This document shows positions 8,574 to 16,605 of a stretch of DNA of 34,510 bases, one piece after another; the stretch's first letter is position 1, and every line of letters begins with the position of its first letter. The DNA is from Bacteroidota bacterium. GTDB lineage: Bacteria > Bacteroidota > Bacteroidia > Chitinophagales > BACL12. The translations under genes and the position numbers were made by a program. The stretch spans positions 1 through 34,510 of the forward strand of contig JADJJZ010000009.1 of the NCBI GenBank assembly GCA_016706255.1, read 5' to 3'. A model generated the notes under the pieces. The model made no database searches. It was given only the letters and a program-made list of their open reading frames with translations, and was not told where the DNA came from.

Positions 8574-9408
8574 TTTTCCCAGTAACTTTGTCTATTTTTT
8601 TGCAATTCATCCTGTTCAACTTGACACTTTAGGCCCTGTTGATTTGATTATTATTCCTTCGCTCACCTATGATTATGCTCATGTATTAAAAAACAATACC
8701 GCTTTAATCGAATGGATTGCAGCGCAATACAAAACGGGAGCTGAGATTGCCAGTATCTGCACTGGTGCTTTTCTTTTGGCAGCAACGGGGTTAATAGATG
8801 GGAAAAGCTGCTCCACACATTGGAATGCGGCAACTGATTTTAAACGTTTGTTTCCTGAAATTGATTTACAGATTGATAAATTAATTGCTGTGGAAGATGG
8901 TATTTATTCAAATGGTGGGGCTTATTCGTTTTTAAATTTAATGTTGTTTTTAGTTGAAAAATATTTCGACAGAGATACCGCCATTTTCTGCTCAAAAGTA
9001 TTTCAGATTGATATTGACAGACATACGCAATCGCCATTTTTCATTTTCAAAGCACAAAAAAACCATGGAGATGATGTAGTGCTGAATGCTCAAAAATTTA
9101 TAGAAGAAAATTTATCTGAAAAAATATCATTTGAAGATTTATCAATTCAACTAAATACCAGTAGAAGGAATTTTGACAGGCGATTTATTAAAGCGACAGG
9201 AAACACACCTGTTGAATATTTACAACGCGTAAAAATAGAAGCGGCAAAACGATTGCTGGAACTCGGTAGAAAAAATATCAATGAGGTTATGTATGAAGTG
9301 GGATATGCTGATGATAAAGCCTTTCGTGAAATTTTCAAACGACTTACCGGCTTGTCGCCAATAGACTATAAGCAAAAATTTAACAGAGAAGTTGTTTTTG
9401 GGATATAG
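8560..9408 (+). CDS. GlxA-family transcriptional regulator (DJ-1/PfpI + AraC HTH), N-terminus missing
   Basis: The open frame is 282 residues when read from a TTG at 8560; no convincing ATG exists and the first 14 or so residues are probably not native. What follows, AIHPVQLDTLGPVDLIIIPS, is family sequence that normally lies about 50-60 residues into the protein. The DJ-1/PfpI-like domain has the nucleophile-elbow region ASICTGAFLLAATGLIDG (Cys at about residue 67) and CSTHW. The C-terminal AraC HTH covers about residues 180-275: ISFEDLSIQLNTSRRNFDRRF, and a second helix pair in NINEVMYEVGYADDKAFREIF. GlxA-type proteins are one-component regulators, often acting on adjacent enzyme genes. Divergent placement from the SRPBCC pair across the operator at 8537-8573 suggests it controls that pair. 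The missing 5' part may be a deletion. Confidence 0.85.
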   Translation: MIWTNFPSNFVYFFAIHPVQLDTLGPVDLIIIPSLTYDYAHVLKNNTALIEWIAAQYKTGAEIASICTGAFLLAATGLIDGKSCSTHWNAATDFKRLFPEIDLQIDKLIAVEDGIYSNGGAYSFLNLMLFLVEKYFDRDTAIFCSKVFQIDIDRHTQSPFFIFKAQKNHGDDVVLNAQKFIEENLSEKISFEDLSIQLNTSRRNFDRRFIKATGNTPVEYLQRVKIEAAKRLLELGRKNINEVMYEVGYADDKAFREIFKRLTGLSPIDYKQKFNREVVFGI

Positions 9409-9571
9409 TGATACAAGTGTGAAAAATTGATTCGTGCTAATATTTAATTCACTTAAATAGCTAACCATTATTTGTGGGAATTCTACAATTGAAATATTTA
9501 ATTATATAAAGGATTTGAGTTAATTCTGACCAATTTTGTTTATTATATTCATATTTTTAAAATATAAATAA

Positions 9572-9940
9572 ATGGACACAAAAGAATTGGAAGGTTTGCC
9601 TAATAAAGATGGCCATCTTGAAAAAGGGTCAGCACATATAATAGTTGAATTAATTGAATATGAACATAATGCCGTGGTAAGTAAAACATTAATGAAAAAA
9701 ATTACCGGTTCAATAAACGCATTGTCGTTTGATACGGTGAAGGTTTGAATGAAAAAATTTCTCCGTTTGATACCTATGCTCAGGTTATAGATGGTGAGGC
9801 GGTAATAGAAATTGACGGGAAAAGTTTCTACCTTACATACCGGTGAAGGAATAATTATTCCTGCACATAAGCCTAGTCATATTGAACCAAATGGCAGGTT
9901 TAAGTTGTTGTTAACCGTAATAAAAAGCGGTTACGAATAA
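9572..9940 (+). CDS. Cupin-domain protein (frameshifted)
   Basis: From ATG at 9572: MDTKELEGLPNKDGHLEKGS, then HNAVVSKTLMKKITGSINAL; an indel near 9745 gives GLNEKISPFDTYAQVIDG, then EAVIEIDGK and, after another shift near 9830, HTGEGIIIPAHKPSHIEP and RFKLLLTVIKSGYE, stopping at 9940. The paired motifs ISPFDTYAQVIDGEAVI and GEGIIIPAHKPH are the two cupin motifs of a small single-domain cupin (about 115-120 aa). The usual metal-ligand histidines of motif 1 are absent, as in many small cupins of this group; motif 2 has PAHKPSH. It follows the GlxA-type gene by 163 bases in the same direction and is exactly adjacent to the convergent DUF1801 gene. Confidence 0.75.
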
Positions 9941-10326
9941 CTATATTATTCTTTCCAAAACGCCTCTTCTTTTAACAATATTTTTGTAGTCCCATTGAAT
10001 AGTCTTGGATTTCCGCAACCATCTTTTTAAATCTTTTTCAATTATTTCATCTACTGAAGTAAAGCGCATTTCTGTAGCTTTAAATTTACCTTCATCTTGT
10101 AATAAAGGTTCGTCAAACGATTGTCCGCTCCAAAATAATAAGCGCACAAATTTTAGCTTACTGTAACCACTATCGGATTGCCATCCAGAAACCAAACAGG
10201 ATGCGCATGCCAGATTTTATTTTCTGCTTTCGGTAAATTTTGATTAATTATTTCGCACAACCTGTTACAGATTTGACTATCCGTTGTTGAGAGGCTGTTG
10301 TTATAGGATTGAATATCTGGATGCAT
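9941..10326 (-). CDS. DUF1801-domain protein (one frameshift)
   Basis: From ATG at 10326: MHPDIQSYNNSLSTTDSQIC, then LCEIINQNLPKAENKIWHAH and PVWFLDGNPIVG, a shift near 10165, then YSKLKFVRLLFWSGQSFDEP, KFKATEMRFTSVDEII, and KSKTIQWDYKNIVKRRGVLE, with a stop at 9941-9943. The KIWHAHPVWFL segment and the later GxFKATEMRFTSxDEI segment are those of DUF1801 (YdhG/iron-chaperone-like fold). About 128 residues is normal. The function of these proteins is poorly known; they often occur near ArsR and AHSA1 genes in Bacteroidota. It converges with the cupin gene with no gap. Confidence 0.8.
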
Positions 10327-10337
10327 TAGCAAATGAA

Positions 10338-11654
10338 TTAATTATTTTGAAATCGAAAAACCTGACTCGATGAAATGTTTCCGCGTTTACATTCAATTAT
10401 ATAAATACCATTATTAAATTTATCGGTTGTTATACGTAGCAGATTTTGCACTAATTCAGTTTGATATAAAACTTGTCCTAATAAATTATAGATTGTAATT
10501 TCTGTTAGTGTATTTTCAGCATTGAGTTCAATGTTTAAATAATTGTTAGCTGGATTAGGAGCAATTGAAATAAATTATTGGAGTAATTTTGAACACCAAT
10601 AAATGATTCTGCTGCATAACCCATTCCCAATAATAATTTAAACTGTTTTCGGGTATTGGATCTAGATTTCGCGGTATACCACATTTTATAATTACCATTA
10701 TCATTAATGACACTTGGAAATGATGCTAGTATCGCGTCCCAGTCGCCAGGTTGCCTTTTTTAACACCGGATTAAGGGGTGATTTACCCAGTTAATGCCAT
10801 CGGTAGATGTTGCATACCCAACCTGTTGATTATAAGTTACATCATTATCGCCACCACCATACCACATTTGATAAATGCCATCTGCATAAATAACATGTGG
10901 GTCCTGTATAAATACTATCCCAACTATCAACACCGGTAATTAATACAGGATTATCGCTATATTTTGTCCAATTAATTCCATCTGATGAAAAATGCATACC
11001 CAATATTTGCTTTACCGTCAGCATTGCTTCCATCCGGCGTTACATCATAACCGCAATACCACATTTTATAGTGACCATCAACTTTTACAACAGTTTGGCC
11101 CTTCCAAAAACCATTATCCCAACCTGCTGCACTTCCAACCGGAATAATCGGTTCGTGTATTTTACCCAGTTTATGCCATCAGATGAATAAGCATAACCAA
11201 TTTCATATCGATAGGTATTAAAATATTGTCCTGCATACCACATTTTATATTTTTCTTCAGCAGGAGCAGTGCTATCAATTAATATGGAAGCAGTTTCAAC
11301 TCCCAGTGAATCCCACATGCCGGAATAAGAAACATCTAAAACAGGATTTTCATCATATTTATCCCAAATAATTCCATCTGTTGAAGTTGCGTAACAAATT
11401 CTCGAGCGCAACAAGGTATCTGCTGGGAAATTTAAACCTCCGCAGGTATACCACATTTTATACATAGCACCTTCTTTAATAACAAATGGGTCACTAATTG
11501 CTATAAGATCATTTGGTAAATGTGCTATTACAGTATCCCGTTTTAATACAGGGTTAGATGGATCTTTTGTCCAACTTGTCTGGGAAAAAAGTGTTTGTGT
11601 AAGAGCAATAAATATAACGAAACAGGCAATCCGGATTGCAATATTATTTTTCAT
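10338..11654 (-). pseudogene. Secreted five-bladed propeller protein with T9SS type A sorting domain, frameshifted
   Basis: From ATG at 11654: signal peptide MKNNIAIRIACFVIFIALTQ and SQTSWTKDPSNPVLKRD. Blade signatures follow: KMWYTCGG, KMWYAGQ, KMWYCGY, QMWYGGG and KMWYTAK, each with partners of the type IGYAxSxDGINWxKYxxNPVL. Five such units match the five-bladed propeller of GH43/GH32/GH130-like glycosidases. The C-terminus reads IAPNPANNYLNIELN, ITIYNLLGQVLYQTEL and FNNGIYIIECKRG, a T9SS type A sorting domain, ending at 10338. Several single-base shifts lie between 10600 and 11100. Catalytic acids cannot be assigned, so it may bind or cleave glycans; the location is outside the cell. It shares no promoter with neighbours. 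Confidence 0.75.
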
Positions 11655-11744
11655 TCTGGCTATTTGTAATGTAAATTTAAATCATTTAGATAAAATTTAA
11701 ACTCCACTAGAAATCGAACTACTGTTCCTACAACCAAATGATTT

Positions 11745-12248
11745 TTATGCGTACATGTAGGGTTCGTTATTATATGCTAAGGCGCGTACGTTTTCCAGCA
11801 CCCGTTTCATATAAATGCGCCAAAAGGTTTTAGTAAATAACCATGTGAAAGGATAAAAGAGAGGTTGATTGGCGTGCATCGTATAAGTATATTCTATTAA
11901 TATTTTGTTTGGCTCCAGTTCGGTGGTTTTCCAGGTGCCAACAAATTTGGTAAAGCCAAGCATCCACGCTTTAAAATCGCTTACTTCTATAACCCAATAT
12001 TTATTTTCTACACGTTCTAGTACTTTATCTGTTGATGATTCGCCACCCGCGAAGGTTGGCGATTTAGCTACAAAAACCTTTTTTGTGCCACCGGGTTTGC
12101 CCCAGTTTGCATCTTCTGTGCAATGCGTCACTTTTGGCATTAATCCGTAACCCGTGTGTACCTTCGAAACATCACATAACATGGGGCTTTTAAAGGCGCG
12201 TTCCAGGGAACAATTAAAAATGGTGGTTATTGTAACACTGTTTTTCAT
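11745..12248 (-). CDS. SRPBCC family protein
   Basis: Intact. I prefer ATG at 12248 (MKNSVTITTIFNCSLERAFK), 167 residues; an upstream in-frame ATG at 12272 adds eight residues that do not belong to the family pattern. Landmarks are IFNCSLERAFKSPMLCDVSK, HTGYGLMPKV, GGTKKVFVAKSPTFAGG, and the C-terminal segment PFTWLFTKTFWRIYMKRVLE, the long closing helix of the helix-grip fold. This is the polyketide cyclase/START-like SRPBCC branch. Without a signal peptide it should be cytoplasmic. No operon partner is evident (about 90 bases on each side). Ligand unknown. Confidence 0.8.
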   Translation of the reverse strand: MKNSVTITTIFNCSLERAFKSPMLCDVSKVHTGYGLMPKVTHCTEDANWGKPGGTKKVFVAKSPTFAGGESSTDKVLERVENKYWVIEVSDFKAWMLGFTKFVGTWKTTELEPNKILIEYTYTMHANQPLFYPFTWLFTKTFWRIYMKRVLENVRALAYNNEPYMYA

Positions 12249-12339
12249 AATATGAAATTTTGGGCGCTGCAAAGATACGTGTAGCGGAACTAAAGAAGTT
12301 GTAAAAGCTAATCATAATTCAACATCTCTAAAAATAGAT

Positions 12340-13257
12340 TTATTTTCTAAATAGGCTAAAGAATTTTGGCAATCTGTTGATGGTAACTCGTGTATATGCT
12401 ACATCGGTACTTCCAAAACCCGAATTTCTATATTTGACACCTGCAATTGATGAGCCCATAAAATCTAAATACAGGGGTTTGCCGGAATGTTTTTTAATCA
12501 TATCATCAATCAAATAAAAAATTAAACCACATTTGCGTCCAGCCATTGTATTAAAACTTTGGAAAAAAATATAATTGTCATAAAAGAAAAATGCAACAGC
12601 GCCAATAGGTTTATGCTGGCGATTAAATCCCGCTATAATTTTAAGTTTATTAAGTTCATTAAAATGAAGTAACAAATTATGTAAAATTGTTTTATCTGCT
12701 GCAGTTATCCAATTTCCATTGTGCTGAATACTTACTATTTTATTGTGATAGAAATCTGCCGGAGTTAATTCCCCAATGTTATACACTAAACCTTTTTTTT
12801 CAAATTTATGTATGTTAAGGATATGATTGTATTTATAGAATTGTTTGATTTCTTCATACGGTTTATTTAAATTTAATTTCTGGCTGACAAGATTTTTGCA
12901 ATTAATTTCTAAATCAGGATTGATTATATAATTATAAGGGTTAAGTGCTAGATCAATAATTTTAAATTTGGAGGGTATTGCACCAATATATTCATCAACA
13001 CAAAAGTTGTTTGTTGTAATTGTTGAAAAAGCGCCTAACTGTGGTGCAAACAGGGGCTGGCAAATATATTCCACACCATATTTATTTCTTTTAGTAAGTG
13101 GTAAAACTGTAGAATAATTTTTAGAAATAAGTGCATCCCAATTTGGCGAAACTAAATCCAGATAGTTACTGTATGCATAGGGTGTAGCATTAAATGCATT
13201 TGCGATACAGATGTCCCACTTTAATTTATCTATTTTTTCATGGGGGAAATATTCCAT
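12340..13257 (-). CDS. FemAB/GNAT-like acyltransferase-fold protein
   Basis: An intact 305-residue protein. The start MEYFPHEKIDKLKWDICIAN is followed by NATPYAYSNYLDLVSPNWDA and VLPLTKRNKYGVEYICQPLF, then QLGAFS, the conserved opening of a Bacteroidota family with two GNAT-like halves (FemAB-like). The C-terminal half has LKIIAGFNRQHKPIGAVAFF, AGRKCGLIFYLIDDMIKKH and LYLDFMGSSIAGVKYRNSGF, which is the usual acceptor/cofactor side. FemAB relatives use aminoacyl-tRNA or acyl-CoA donors; here neither donor nor acceptor can be told. No membrane segment or signal peptide. Flanked by a small membrane protein and an SRPBCC gene, with no overlap. Confidence 0.7.
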   Translation of the reverse strand: MEYFPHEKIDKLKWDICIANAFNATPYAYSNYLDLVSPNWDALISKNYSTVLPLTKRNKYGVEYICQPLFAPQLGAFSTITTNNFCVDEYIGAIPSKFKIIDLALNPYNYIINPDLEINCKNLVSQKLNLNKPYEEIKQFYKYNHILNIHKFEKKGLVYNIGELTPADFYHNKIVSIQHNGNWITAADKTILHNLLLHFNELNKLKIIAGFNRQHKPIGAVAFFFYDNYIFFQSFNTMAGRKCGLIFYLIDDMIKKHSGKPLYLDFMGSSIAGVKYRNSGFGSTDVAYTRVTINRLPKFFSLFRK

Positions 13258-13341
13258 AAATGAATTAAAATTTGTAATACGTTTCCTCTTCGTGAATAGA
13301 ATATAATTGATAGCTTCTTTTGTAACGATTTATTTACAAAT

Positions 13342-13530
13342 TTATTTTCTCGTATTACCTGATTTTCCGGACCTTAATATATAAACTAAGTGAATTACTA
13401 ATGCTGAAACTGTTCCCAAGCCCCAAAAAGTAAAATATACACTTAAAACCGGTAAGCCACATTTTATATAGCTGTTTGATTTATAATGAATGAAAAGCGG
13501 TGGATAAATAAACAAATAAGCTGAAATCAC
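13342..13530 (-). CDS. Small membrane protein, unknown; N-terminus uncertain
   Basis: The ATG-started part is 62 residues with two hydrophobic segments, ISAYLFIYPPLFIHY and FTFWGLGTVSALVIHLVYIL, and a basic tail RSGKSGNTRK. The same frame is open upstream to about 13650, giving NNSFQVILYFCVGNKKRSIF and SLVFLTV before the first segment, without an ATG. So the real start may lie upstream behind an indel, and the protein may have three membrane helices. No family recognised. Probably an inner-membrane protein. Confidence 0.5.
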   Translation of the reverse strand: MISAYLFIYPPLFIHYKSNSYIKCGLPVLSVYFTFWGLGTVSALVIHLVYILRSGKSGNTRK

Positions 13531-13707
13531 GGTAAGAAATACAAGTGATGTAAAGATAGATCGTTTTTTATTACCTACGCAAAAATATAATATTACCTGA
13601 AAACTATTGTTAGTAATAGGGCCTGAAGGGGTTGCATTTAATGATAATTAGTGTGAAAATATTCCAACTTAAGATGCGGGAATTTGATTTTTCCATACTA
13701 AATTCTG

Positions 13708-14265
13708 TTAGACTAATAACATACCGCGAAACCCACGAGCCCCATAATAAGACTCTGCGCCATTGTGATAAATAAATACTTTACCAAAACGGTAATCGCC
13801 AAATATTGCGCCACCTAATTCTCTTATTTCAGATGGCGTTTTTAACCAGCTTGATGTTGTATTGTCAAAGTGGCCCACCTCTTGTAAAGCCCTGTATTGT
13901 TCTTCATCCAAAACACTTATTCCCATTTCATCAGCCATGTCAATAACATTATGTTTAGGCTTATGTTCTTTGCGTGATTCAAGTGCATCGTAATCGTAAC
14001 AAATGCTGCGGCGGCCTTTAGGACTTTCTTCTGAGCAATCAACAAAAATAAATGCGTTCGATTTTTTCTCTATACCAATACAATCGGGTTCGCCTCCGGT
14101 TATTTCCATCTGGTTCAACGACCATAATTTTTCAGGGTGTGCGGCGAGTTTTTTTTCAATAGCAGCCCATTCTACACCTTTGTGTCGTTGTTTATTTTTT
14201 TCAAACCGATGTTTTAATGTAGCTAATAATGAGGTGCTTTCTTCCGGTGTTAATTTATTTTTCAT
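13708..14265 (-). CDS. DUF4256-domain protein
   Basis: Intact, 185 residues, with the whole family pattern: MKNKLTPEESTSLLATLKHR, VEWAAIEKKLAAHPEKLWSL, NQMEITGGEPDCIGI, FIFVDCSEESPKGRRSICYD, ISVLDEEQYRALQEVGHFDN, and GALFGDYRFGKVFIYHNGAE-like GAIFGDYRFGKVFIYHNGAE near the C-terminus with SYYGARGFRGMLLV. DUF4256 proteins are cytoplasmic and of unknown function. The ATG lies 24 bases after the stop of the YdeI-like gene, in line with membership of the ArsR-headed operon that starts at 15877. Confidence 0.9.
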   Translation of the reverse strand: MKNKLTPEESTSLLATLKHRFEKNKQRHKGVEWAAIEKKLAAHPEKLWSLNQMEITGGEPDCIGIEKKSNAFIFVDCSEESPKGRRSICYDYDALESRKEHKPKHNVIDMADEMGISVLDEEQYRALQEVGHFDNTTSSWLKTPSEIRELGGAIFGDYRFGKVFIYHNGAESYYGARGFRGMLLV

Positions 14266-14289
14266 CGAATTATTTTATGTGTTGTGTAA

Positions 14290-14867
14290 TTAATCGTTTA
14301 ATCCAATTCCGTTTAGTATATTCGGTATACTTTTTTCAATTCTTGCTTCGCGCGTTTTAGTCTGCTTAGGTGAGCCAAAATGTAATAAATAAGCTCGTTG
14401 CCTGCCGGGAGTTAAAGCATAAAAGGCAGTTTTTAGTTTTTTATTTTTATTGAGCCTGGTTTCAAACTCTTCAGGCATTTTATACTCCGCCACCTTTTTA
14501 AGCTCAACTTTAAGACCCGCTTTTTCAACTTCTATGGCTTCAAAAATGTATGCTTTTATTGTTTTTTCTAATTTTTTTATTTCGGAAATACTTGTAAACC
14601 TTATTTGACGGGCACTCTGAACATTTTCTGTTTGTTGAATTAAAATTCCCTTTGGATCTTTTAATAATGCTCCTTTAAAAACAAATAAGCACAATATTCC
14701 TTAAATACATGAATCAGCACAATATTATGGTTGTTATGCGTGTAGCAGGGTGTTCCCCATTTTAAAGCTTCTTCTACCTGACAATCCAGTGCAATTTTCC
14801 GCATCAGTTTTATTGCATCCTGCCATTTATGGTCTTTATTAAAATAGAAATCTACTTTTGGATTCAT
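14290..14867 (-). CDS. YdeI-like protein (DUF1801 + OmdA domains), one frameshift
   Basis: From ATG at 14867: MNPKVDFYFNKDHKWQDAIK, LDCQVEEALKWGTPCYTHNN, and NIVLIHVFKEYCAYLF; one shift near 14685 leads to FKGALLKDPKGILIQQTENV, QSARQIRFTSISEIKKLEK, and the C-terminal EYKMPEEFETRLNKNKKLKT, TPGRQRAYLLHFGSPKQTKT. The first half is a DUF1801 domain and the second the bacteriocin-protection/OmdA-like helix bundle of the YdeI family (about 190 residues in total, normal). In enterobacteria YdeI has been linked to resistance to antimicrobial peptides; whether this holds here is unknown. It lies between the DoxX gene (67-base gap) and DUF4256 (24 bases). Confidence 0.85.
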
Positions 14868-14934
14868 TGTTATTTAATTTATTCAACTAAGTTACCGGTT
14901 TTGATAATAGCGCTAAAGTGTTTTTAAAAGTTTT

Positions 14935-15310
14935 TTACTTACTTAATTTACGATTAGCCGGACGGAAGAAATAGGACAAGCCCAATAGCACTGAAAACAA
15001 TAAAGCCGGGAAAATTTCTTTAAACGGATCATGAAATGCGATGTGTGAATAGAGGGCGCCAATAAGCAGAAATGTAAATCCTGCGTAAGCCAACTCTTTA
15101 ACCAATGGATATTTGGGAAGAAGTAATGCGATTACACCAATCAGTTTAAGGGGTGCCTAACAGGTAAAGCAGATATTCTGGATAACCCAAATGTGTTACT
15201 CTCAATACCTCAGCATCTACTTTTAATAATTGTGATACTGCATTAAATGTCATTCCAAAGGAAAACCAGATGGTAAAAATCCAGTATATAATTTTATTTC
15301 GCTTTTCCAT
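14935..15310 (-). CDS. DoxX-like membrane protein (one frameshift)
   Basis: From ATG at 15310: MEKRNKIIYWIFTIWFSFGM, AVSQLLKVDAEVLRVTHLGY and PEYLLYLLGT, a shift near 15158, then KLIGVIALLLPKYPLVKELA, YAGFTFLLIGALYSHIAFHD, and the last helix FPALLFSVLLGLSYFFRPAN, ending at 14935. Four membrane helices and the HLGYPxYLxYLLGxxKLIGxxALL pattern are those of the DoxX_2 group of about 125 residues. Inner-membrane, possibly quinone or redox related; function unknown. An in-frame ATG at 15355 would add 15 residues, but these match the C-terminal tail of the upstream AHSA1 gene, so 15310 is preferred. Confidence 0.8.
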
Positions 15311-15547
15311 GTAATTAAATTTTGATTGAATTTCCTGAATACGATTGTGGGCCATATATTTATTCCTTGAGCAAAGGTAATTTTAAAATCTGATCGCGTA
15401 TGGCAACTGATTTATAAATTACATGCATGGTAAGGTTTCAGGATCCGTATAAGCGATGAACAGTAGGTCAACAGGTAAATCGAACGACCTTGTGATGGTT
15501 AATTCCTGTTTGCCATCTTCAGCATGAATTTTAGTTTTTTGTTCCAT
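15311..15547 (-). pseudogene. AHSA1/SRPBCC gene with internal deletion
   Basis: From ATG at 15547: MEQKTKIHAEDGKQELTITR, SFDLPVDLLFIAYTDPE, the normal N-terminus of an AHSA1 protein of about 155 residues. The next residues in this sequence are already ETL and, one base out of frame, MHVIYKSVAIRDQILKLPFA and QGINMAHNRIQEIQSKFN, the normal C-terminus. About 75-80 central residues, most of the ligand-binding barrel, are absent, and two frame changes remain. The ATG lies only seven bases from the stop of arsR1, the typical ArsR-AHSA1 operon order. The product cannot be functional as read. It is either a real deletion or an assembly loss. Confidence 0.7.
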
Positions 15548-15553
15548 GATATC

Positions 15554-15877
15554 TTATTTTTTACGTGGATGTTTTTTCATAATATCTTCTAATTTGTTAA
15601 AACGTTCATCCCACATTTGACGGAATGGTTCAATAAAATCGGCAATGGCTTTCATTTTTATAATATTGGTTTGATAAAAAATTTCTCTGCCATTTTGCTC
15701 CTGAGTTAACAGTTCACATTCAGTAAGAATATGTAGGTGACGGCTTACCGTCGGCCTTGCGGTATCGAAATTGGCGGCTATTGCCCCGGCGCTCATAGCC
15801 TGGGATGCAACCAGTAGTAGTATTGCCCGCCTTGTGGGGTCTGATATCGCTTGGAATACGTCTCTTCGTAGGTTCAT
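15554..15877 (-). CDS. ArsR-family transcriptional regulator (arsR1)
   Basis: Intact, 107 residues. The start MNLRRDVFQAISDPTRRAIL is the winged-helix entry; the recognition region is about residues 38-52 (DTARPTVSRHLHILTECELL), and the wing is QEQNGREIFYQ. The C-terminus FIEPFRQMWDERFNKLEDIM is the helix typical of ArsR proteins that head AHSA1/DoxX operons. There is no CxC metal site, so metal sensing is unlikely. It is expected to be a dimeric repressor of its own operon: two inverted-repeat operators sit on its promoter (15881-15927). Downstream are AHSA1 (seven bases away), DoxX, YdeI-like and DUF4256 genes. Confidence 0.92.
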   Translation of the reverse strand: MNLRRDVFQAISDPTRRAILLLVASQAMSAGAIAANFDTARPTVSRHLHILTECELLTQEQNGREIFYQTNIIKMKAIADFIEPFRQMWDERFNKLEDIMKKHPRKK

Positions 15878-15880
15878 TGT

Positions 15881-15927
15881 GTAGCTATTAGGCTACAAAT
15901 GTATGTGTAGTTATGTGACTACGCAAA
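15881..15927 (-). promoter_or_regulatory. arsR1 promoter with twin inverted-repeat operators
   Basis: Minus strand: -33 TTTG (15927-15924), a 20-base spacer, and -7 TACATTTG (15903-15896). The distal operator GTAGTTATGTGACTAC (15907-15922) fills the spacer; the proximal operator GTAGCTATTAGGCTAC (15881-15896) abuts the -7 box and covers the likely start site. Centres are 26 bases apart. Binding of a dimeric ArsR repressor at both would block RNA polymerase. The same layout precedes arsR2, with GCAG/CTGC arms in place of GTAG/CTAC. Confidence 0.75.
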
Positions 15928-16028
15928 TTTTTTAACATTTTTTTAACGAGGACTCGTTTTATTGAGGAAATTGTGAAAGCCAAACAAATAAAACTGCTTG
16001 ATACAGGTGTTATCAAAGTTGTTATATG

Positions 16029-16071
16029 AAAAAAACAGCATTTCATTTGAAACCTCAAACAAAATGCTGTT
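16029..16071 (-). terminator. Rho-independent terminator for the arsR2-VOC-SRPBCC operon
   Basis: Perfect ten-base inverted repeat AACAGCATTT (16034-16043) and AAATGCTGTT (16062-16071). Read on the minus strand, the stem is followed at once by a run of seven T (16035-16029). It lies about 40 bases past the SRPBCC stop at 16110. A second small palindrome, CTGATTAAATAATCAG (16085-16100), sits between the stop and this hairpin. Confidence 0.8.
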
Positions 16072-16109
16072 CAACAAAATAACACTGATTAAATAATCAG
16101 TATTGGTAT

Positions 16110-16585
16110 TTAATTAAATATTGCTACAATTTTTTCCATTGTTTGTTCTAATCCTAATTGAGCAAAATTACTGATTGATCCAAATTCAGCATGTTCAGTA
16201 ATCCGCATCTCAGTTTTATTTGAATCAATGATTTTAAAACTAACAATTGTATTAACTGCGAGTGGGAAATCTTCCGGTAAACCAACACTTGCAGGTGGAA
16301 TTGCTTCACCGTTTTCATTACTAATGCGCTGAATAAATTCGATAGAAATATGCTGAATAATTTCAACATATTCCCAAATTGAAAATGTTCCTGACCACCA
16401 AATTCCTGTGGAGCGCGCATGCTCACTAATTATTTTCCACCAACGCGGAAATCGATTTTAGCAACCGGTGCTGTAAAATGTTTTGGTCCCCACCAACGTT
16501 TAACCAGTTCAGGATCGGTCCACACTTTCCAAACCATTTCAACCGGTGCATTAAATATGCGTGATACTTCAATTTGTTTTGCCAT
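16110..16585 (-). CDS. AHSA1/SRPBCC protein (frameshifted)
   Basis: From ATG at 16585: MAKQIEVSRIFNAPVEMVWK, VWTDPELVKRWWGPKHFTAP, VAKIDFRVGGK, one or two shifts near 16425-16370, then IWEYVEIIQHISIEFIQRIS, PEDFPLAVNTIVSFKIIDSN, and the C-terminal helix FAQLGLEQTMEKIVAIFN, stop at 16110. RIFNAPxExVWxxWTDPExxxRWWGP is the textbook AHSA1 entry. About 157 residues is normal. It is the last gene of an operon with arsR2 and the PhnB-like VOC gene, 20 bases after the latter, and is followed by an intrinsic terminator. Ligand unknown. Confidence 0.85.
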
Positions 16586-16605
16586 AATGGAATTTTTATA
16601 CCTGA

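Noticed and set aside
10960..11590. Extra TTTGTCCAA matches to the shared operator (near 10965 and 11560)
   Set aside because: They code for the Trp-Thr-Lys motif of the propeller repeats, lack the second half-site, and are not in front of a gene.
16085..16100. CTGATTAAATAATCAG as a terminator by itself
   Set aside because: Short AT-rich stem without a T-tract; the strong hairpin with T-run at 16029-16071 explains termination better.
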